Part shown: positions 62,019-64,000 of the stretch, one piece after another
Layout of the letters: every line of letters begins with the position of its first letter
Numbering within the stretch: position 1 is the first letter of the stretch
Origin: Balneolaceae bacterium
Lineage (GTDB): Bacteria > Bacteroidota > Rhodothermia > Balneolales > Balneolaceae
Assembly (NCBI GenBank): GCA_017643365.1
Contig: JAEPNO010000015.1
Location: 1 to 64,000, forward strand
Direction of reading: 5' to 3'
DNA length: 64,000 nucleotides
Notes under the pieces: generated by a model
What the model was told of the DNA's origin: nothing
Seen by the model: only the letters and a program-made list of their open reading frames with translations
Databases searched by the model: none
Program-made: the position numbers and the translations under genes

Positions 62019-62201
62019 ATGCCTGCAAAATTAAAAAAATCAAGAAAGGACAAGATGCTAGCCGGGGTTTGTGGTGGGCTGGCTGAGTATTTAGGATGGG
62101 ATCCAACGATTGTTCGAATTATCTTTGTAGTCTGTGCCATTCTTGGGTATGGATCTCCTGCCCTTATTTATCTAATTCTAGCTGTAGTAATGCCCGATTA
62201 A
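62019..62201 (+). CDS. PspC-domain membrane protein
   Basis: 60 aa from ATG 62019 (MPAKLKKSRKDKMLAGVCGG); a start at 61986 gives 71 aa. LKKSRKDKMLAGVCGGLAEYLGWDPTIVRIIFVVCAILGYGSPALIYLILAVVMPD is the complete short PspC domain with two TM segments, related to phage-shock regulation of envelope stress. No other psp gene is adjacent. Confidence 0.9.
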   Translation: MPAKLKKSRKDKMLAGVCGGLAEYLGWDPTIVRIIFVVCAILGYGSPALIYLILAVVMPD

Positions 62202-62261
62202 TCAAGTAGTTGGAAAATAGCATCTCCATTTGCATTTTAGCCTAAATTAAAGGCTTTTACT

Positions 62262-63116
62262 ATGAAGGTAGGAATTGTAGGAGATGCAACACGAGCAGTT
62301 GCCTGGGAGCAACATTTACGCCCACACACTATTGTTAGCGAAGTAGAGCTATGCCCAACACTTCACGATTTAGATACAGTTGACGCATGTTTTATTCTCG
62401 ATGAAAGCGAACAAAACCTAGAAGTTCTTCTGGAAGGTGTTCGCAGAGGCTTTCATTGCTTTTTGATAGCAAAACAACCCACCAACATACCCATGCTCGA
62501 AAAGGTGCATCGATCAGCAAAAGAATCTGGTTGCGGTATTCAATTCTCTCAATGGCCATCGTTAGCGCCTGCAACTCGATGGATGATGGATAAACAGCCA
62601 AAGCCTGCATATTTGCATATCGATAAAGAAATTGAGCGAAATACACTTATAAATATTCATCCTGCATTTAAAAGCCACTGGATGGATGAAGTGGGGTTAT
62701 GCATGAAATGGCTCGATTCGGGTATTCATCATATAGAAGCAAAAGAAGTGCAGTTATCAGGCACTTACCCGATTGCAATTCATCTTTTTCTACGTTTTGA
62801 TAATGGATCCACAGCTACTATTAATATTTATTCGGGATCAGGCTCAAATCGTCATCAACGATTGGCTGCCAATAAACACGAAATTCTTGAATGTAACGTG
62901 ATAGATCAAATTGTAAGAGTTGGTCGGGCAAATGATTCAAATCGAGTTTACTTCGAGAAACAAGAATTTGATGCTAGTACTGCCGCTGAAAAAGCCGCCA
63001 TATTATTTCTAAAATCGGTTCAAATGGGCAAAGAAACCGGCTATAACAGCTATGATGCCCTCCAATTAGCCATCCAAACCGAACGCATAGAAGCACGTTT
63101 GAAAAAGTTCTCTTAA
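62262..63116 (+). CDS. Gfo/Idh/MocA-like oxidoreductase-related protein
   Basis: 284 aa. The N-terminus MKVGIVGDATRAVAWEQHLR is a reduced Rossmann-like start and GVRRGFHCFLIAKQPTNIPMLEKVHRSAKESGCGIQFSQW mirrors the 'G.HV..EKP' region of Gfo/Idh/MocA dehydrogenases, but the catalytic EKP Lys is replaced by AKQP (Lys-Gln-Pro), so a normal sugar dehydrogenase role is doubtful. The C-terminal half resembles the beta-sheet dimer domain (LFLRFDNGSTATINIYS). Function unknown. Confidence 0.75.
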   Translation: MKVGIVGDATRAVAWEQHLRPHTIVSEVELCPTLHDLDTVDACFILDESEQNLEVLLEGVRRGFHCFLIAKQPTNIPMLEKVHRSAKESGCGIQFSQWPSLAPATRWMMDKQPKPAYLHIDKEIERNTLINIHPAFKSHWMDEVGLCMKWLDSGIHHIEAKEVQLSGTYPIAIHLFLRFDNGSTATINIYSGSGSNRHQRLAANKHEILECNVIDQIVRVGRANDSNRVYFEKQEFDASTAAEKAAILFLKSVQMGKETGYNSYDALQLAIQTERIEARLKKFS

Positions 63117-63203
63117 TGGTATGTTAATTTTGTGTTAACATTTGCTTTACTTTATGTTAACAATTTGGTAACATTGGAGAGCATCCAAATAGAGAGGAAT
63201 ACT

Positions 63204-63608
63204 ATGAAAACGTTTACACTTATCCTTGCTCTACTCATTTTTTCGGGATTGACTAATTCAACGGCCCAAAACACAGTACAGCACGAAGAACACCAAAAAG
63301 TGATTACCCATTTATCCGGGGATCATTATTCAATGACCGCATTTAGCGCTGATGGTGGCATTTTAAAAGAAGGGTTTTACTTAAAAAGCGATGAAAAATT
63401 TCTGAAACATGGGATCTGGAAGTTATACGATTACAACACCTATGAATTGATTACAAAAATTAAGTTTGAAAAGGGTGTAAAAGTTTGGATCGAAACAGAA
63501 ATAGACGGTGAATTTGTACGATTTACCCAACAAGAAATCGAAGTTAATCGATTAAAGAACAGGATCGCTACGCTTGAAAAACAACTAGCAGATACCGATT
63601 ACAAATAA
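63204..63608 (+). CDS. Small exported protein, MORN/YwqK-like
   Basis: 134 aa from ATG 63204 with agagagga upstream; a longer frame from 63132 is not needed. Signal peptide MKTFTLILALLIFSGLTNSTAQ. The middle DGGILKEGFYLKSDEKFLKHGIWKLYDYNTYELITKIKFEKGVKVW has the 'G.w..y......i..G' pattern of MORN/YwqK-type repeats, and the tail is a short coiled coil. Role unknown. Confidence 0.8.
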   Translation: MKTFTLILALLIFSGLTNSTAQNTVQHEEHQKVITHLSGDHYSMTAFSADGGILKEGFYLKSDEKFLKHGIWKLYDYNTYELITKIKFEKGVKVWIETEIDGEFVRFTQQEIEVNRLKNRIATLEKQLADTDYK

Positions 63609-63633
63609 CTTTGGTTTTATTGAGGAGATAATT

Positions 63634-63792
63634 ATGAAAGCAGGAATCTACAACAAGTATTATAAACTTGGCATTGAACACTACATTAACAAGCACTATT
63701 TACATTTAAGCCGGCCTGATGTAAGAACAGACATCTTTTATATGGCCGTTATTGGTACCGTTATAGTATCATCTATACTTCTCGGAGCTTAA
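63634..63792 (+). CDS. Short membrane protein of 52 aa
   Basis: Starts at ATG 63634 after a strong gaggag (63622-63627) and ends at TAA 63790-63792. Product MKAGIYNKYYKLGIEHYINKHY then LHLSRPDVRTDIFYMAVIGTVIVSSILLGA: a basic cytoplasmic part and one C-terminal TM helix. It is 25 bases after the exported protein gene in the same direction and is convergent, without gap, with the SDR gene. No family recognised. Confidence 0.65.
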   Translation: MKAGIYNKYYKLGIEHYINKHYLHLSRPDVRTDIFYMAVIGTVIVSSILLGA

Positions 63793-64000
63793 TTACTTTT
63801 TAGGCTTCATTGCTTTAAAAGCCATTTTTAGTTTTTTGCGTGACATCATATCCGTTACAAAATTAAACTGTCCGGCTTTTAAGCTTTCCCCGCCATCAAT
63901 TACAACCGATTCTCCGGTTATGTAAGGAGCAAGGTCAGACATCAGGAAAACAGCTAAATTGGCTAATTCCTGATGTTTGCCCAATCTTTTCGATGGATTT
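63793..64000 (-). CDS. SDR-family oxidoreductase, 3' end only
   Basis: The frame is open to the window edge: NPSKRLGKHQELANLAVFLMSDLAPYITGESVVIDGGESLKAGQFNFVTDMMSRKKLKMAFKAMKPKK, stop at 63793-63795. The blocks RLG..EELANL-AVFLMSD and YITGESVVIDGGE are the C-terminal cofactor/tetramer region of classical SDR enzymes, and GQFN plus a Lys-rich tail resembles 2,4-dienoyl-CoA or enoyl-CoA reductase-like members. The catalytic part is outside the window. Confidence 0.88.
   Translation of the reverse strand, partial: NPSKRLGKHQELANLAVFLMSDLAPYITGESVVIDGGESLKAGQFNFVTDMMSRKKLKMAFKAMKPKK

Overview
The window reads as a chromosomal stretch of a marine-type member of the Bacteroidota/FCB group, most likely Balneolota (Balneola/Gracilimonas-like). 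The evidence is a TonB-dependent receptor with an N-terminal carboxypeptidase-regulatory domain, a TAnnTTTG-type promoter in front of the tRNA, an arm-domain tyrosine integrase of the Bacteroidota kind, moderate G+C, and protein families typical of that group. The lineage is inferred from families only, without rRNA.

Left core (1-12.4 kb): a partial IS1182-type transposase, hisE, a membrane protein, an OsmC protein, a secreted M28 peptidase, gapA, a delta-1-pyrroline-5-carboxylate dehydrogenase, an ankyrin protein, the housekeeping run fmt-def-ruvX-HU, a bifunctional RelA/SpoT enzyme, and tRNA-Leu(UAA) with a recognisable promoter.

Integrative island (about 12.40-32.86 kb): a 20.4-kb element inserted in the 3' end of tRNA-Leu. 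It is bounded by a 13-bp direct repeat of the tRNA end and carries a complete arm-type tyrosine integrase at its right end. Both ends carry a tandem 11-bp-spaced motif (GGTAGAACATA GGTAGAACA). The cargo is an antiviral and toxin-antitoxin cassette: a type I restriction-modification system split in two (hsdR at 15-18.4 kb, hsdM-hsdS at 26.7-29.4 kb). Between the two halves lie a Panacea-domain/Fic pair, an AbiEi/AbiEii pair, a 422-aa unknown protein, a DUF433/DUF5615 pair, and a divergent pair made of a 250-aa unknown and a 504-aa amidohydrolase. An 89-bp decayed second copy of the hsdR 5' end lies 4.6 kb from the real one and brackets part of this cargo. An AbiC-like gene with an in-frame stop and several unknown small genes complete the island.

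Repeat-rich zone (32.9-36.4 kb): tex is flanked by two 154-bp direct repeats (143/154 identical by my count). There are about ten tandem copies of CACTAAGG and degenerate GTTCGA-rich sequence. No genes are seen in the spacers.

Right core (36.4-64 kb): a sugar locus that looks like sucrose use (PfkB 6-phosphofructokinase-like kinase, fructokinase, sugar-porter MFS, periplasmic-binding-protein/histidine-kinase sensor, TonB receptor, amylosucrase). Three sets of two-component genes follow, then an FMN reductase and a candidate structured small RNA with a strong terminator. Next come an M23 peptidase, rarA, a class II CPD photolyase, a membrane-protein operon with a homopolymer frameshift, a beta-barrel protein, an iron-sulfur photolyase, a PspC protein, a Gfo/Idh-like protein, small exported and membrane proteins, and the 3' end of an SDR gene.
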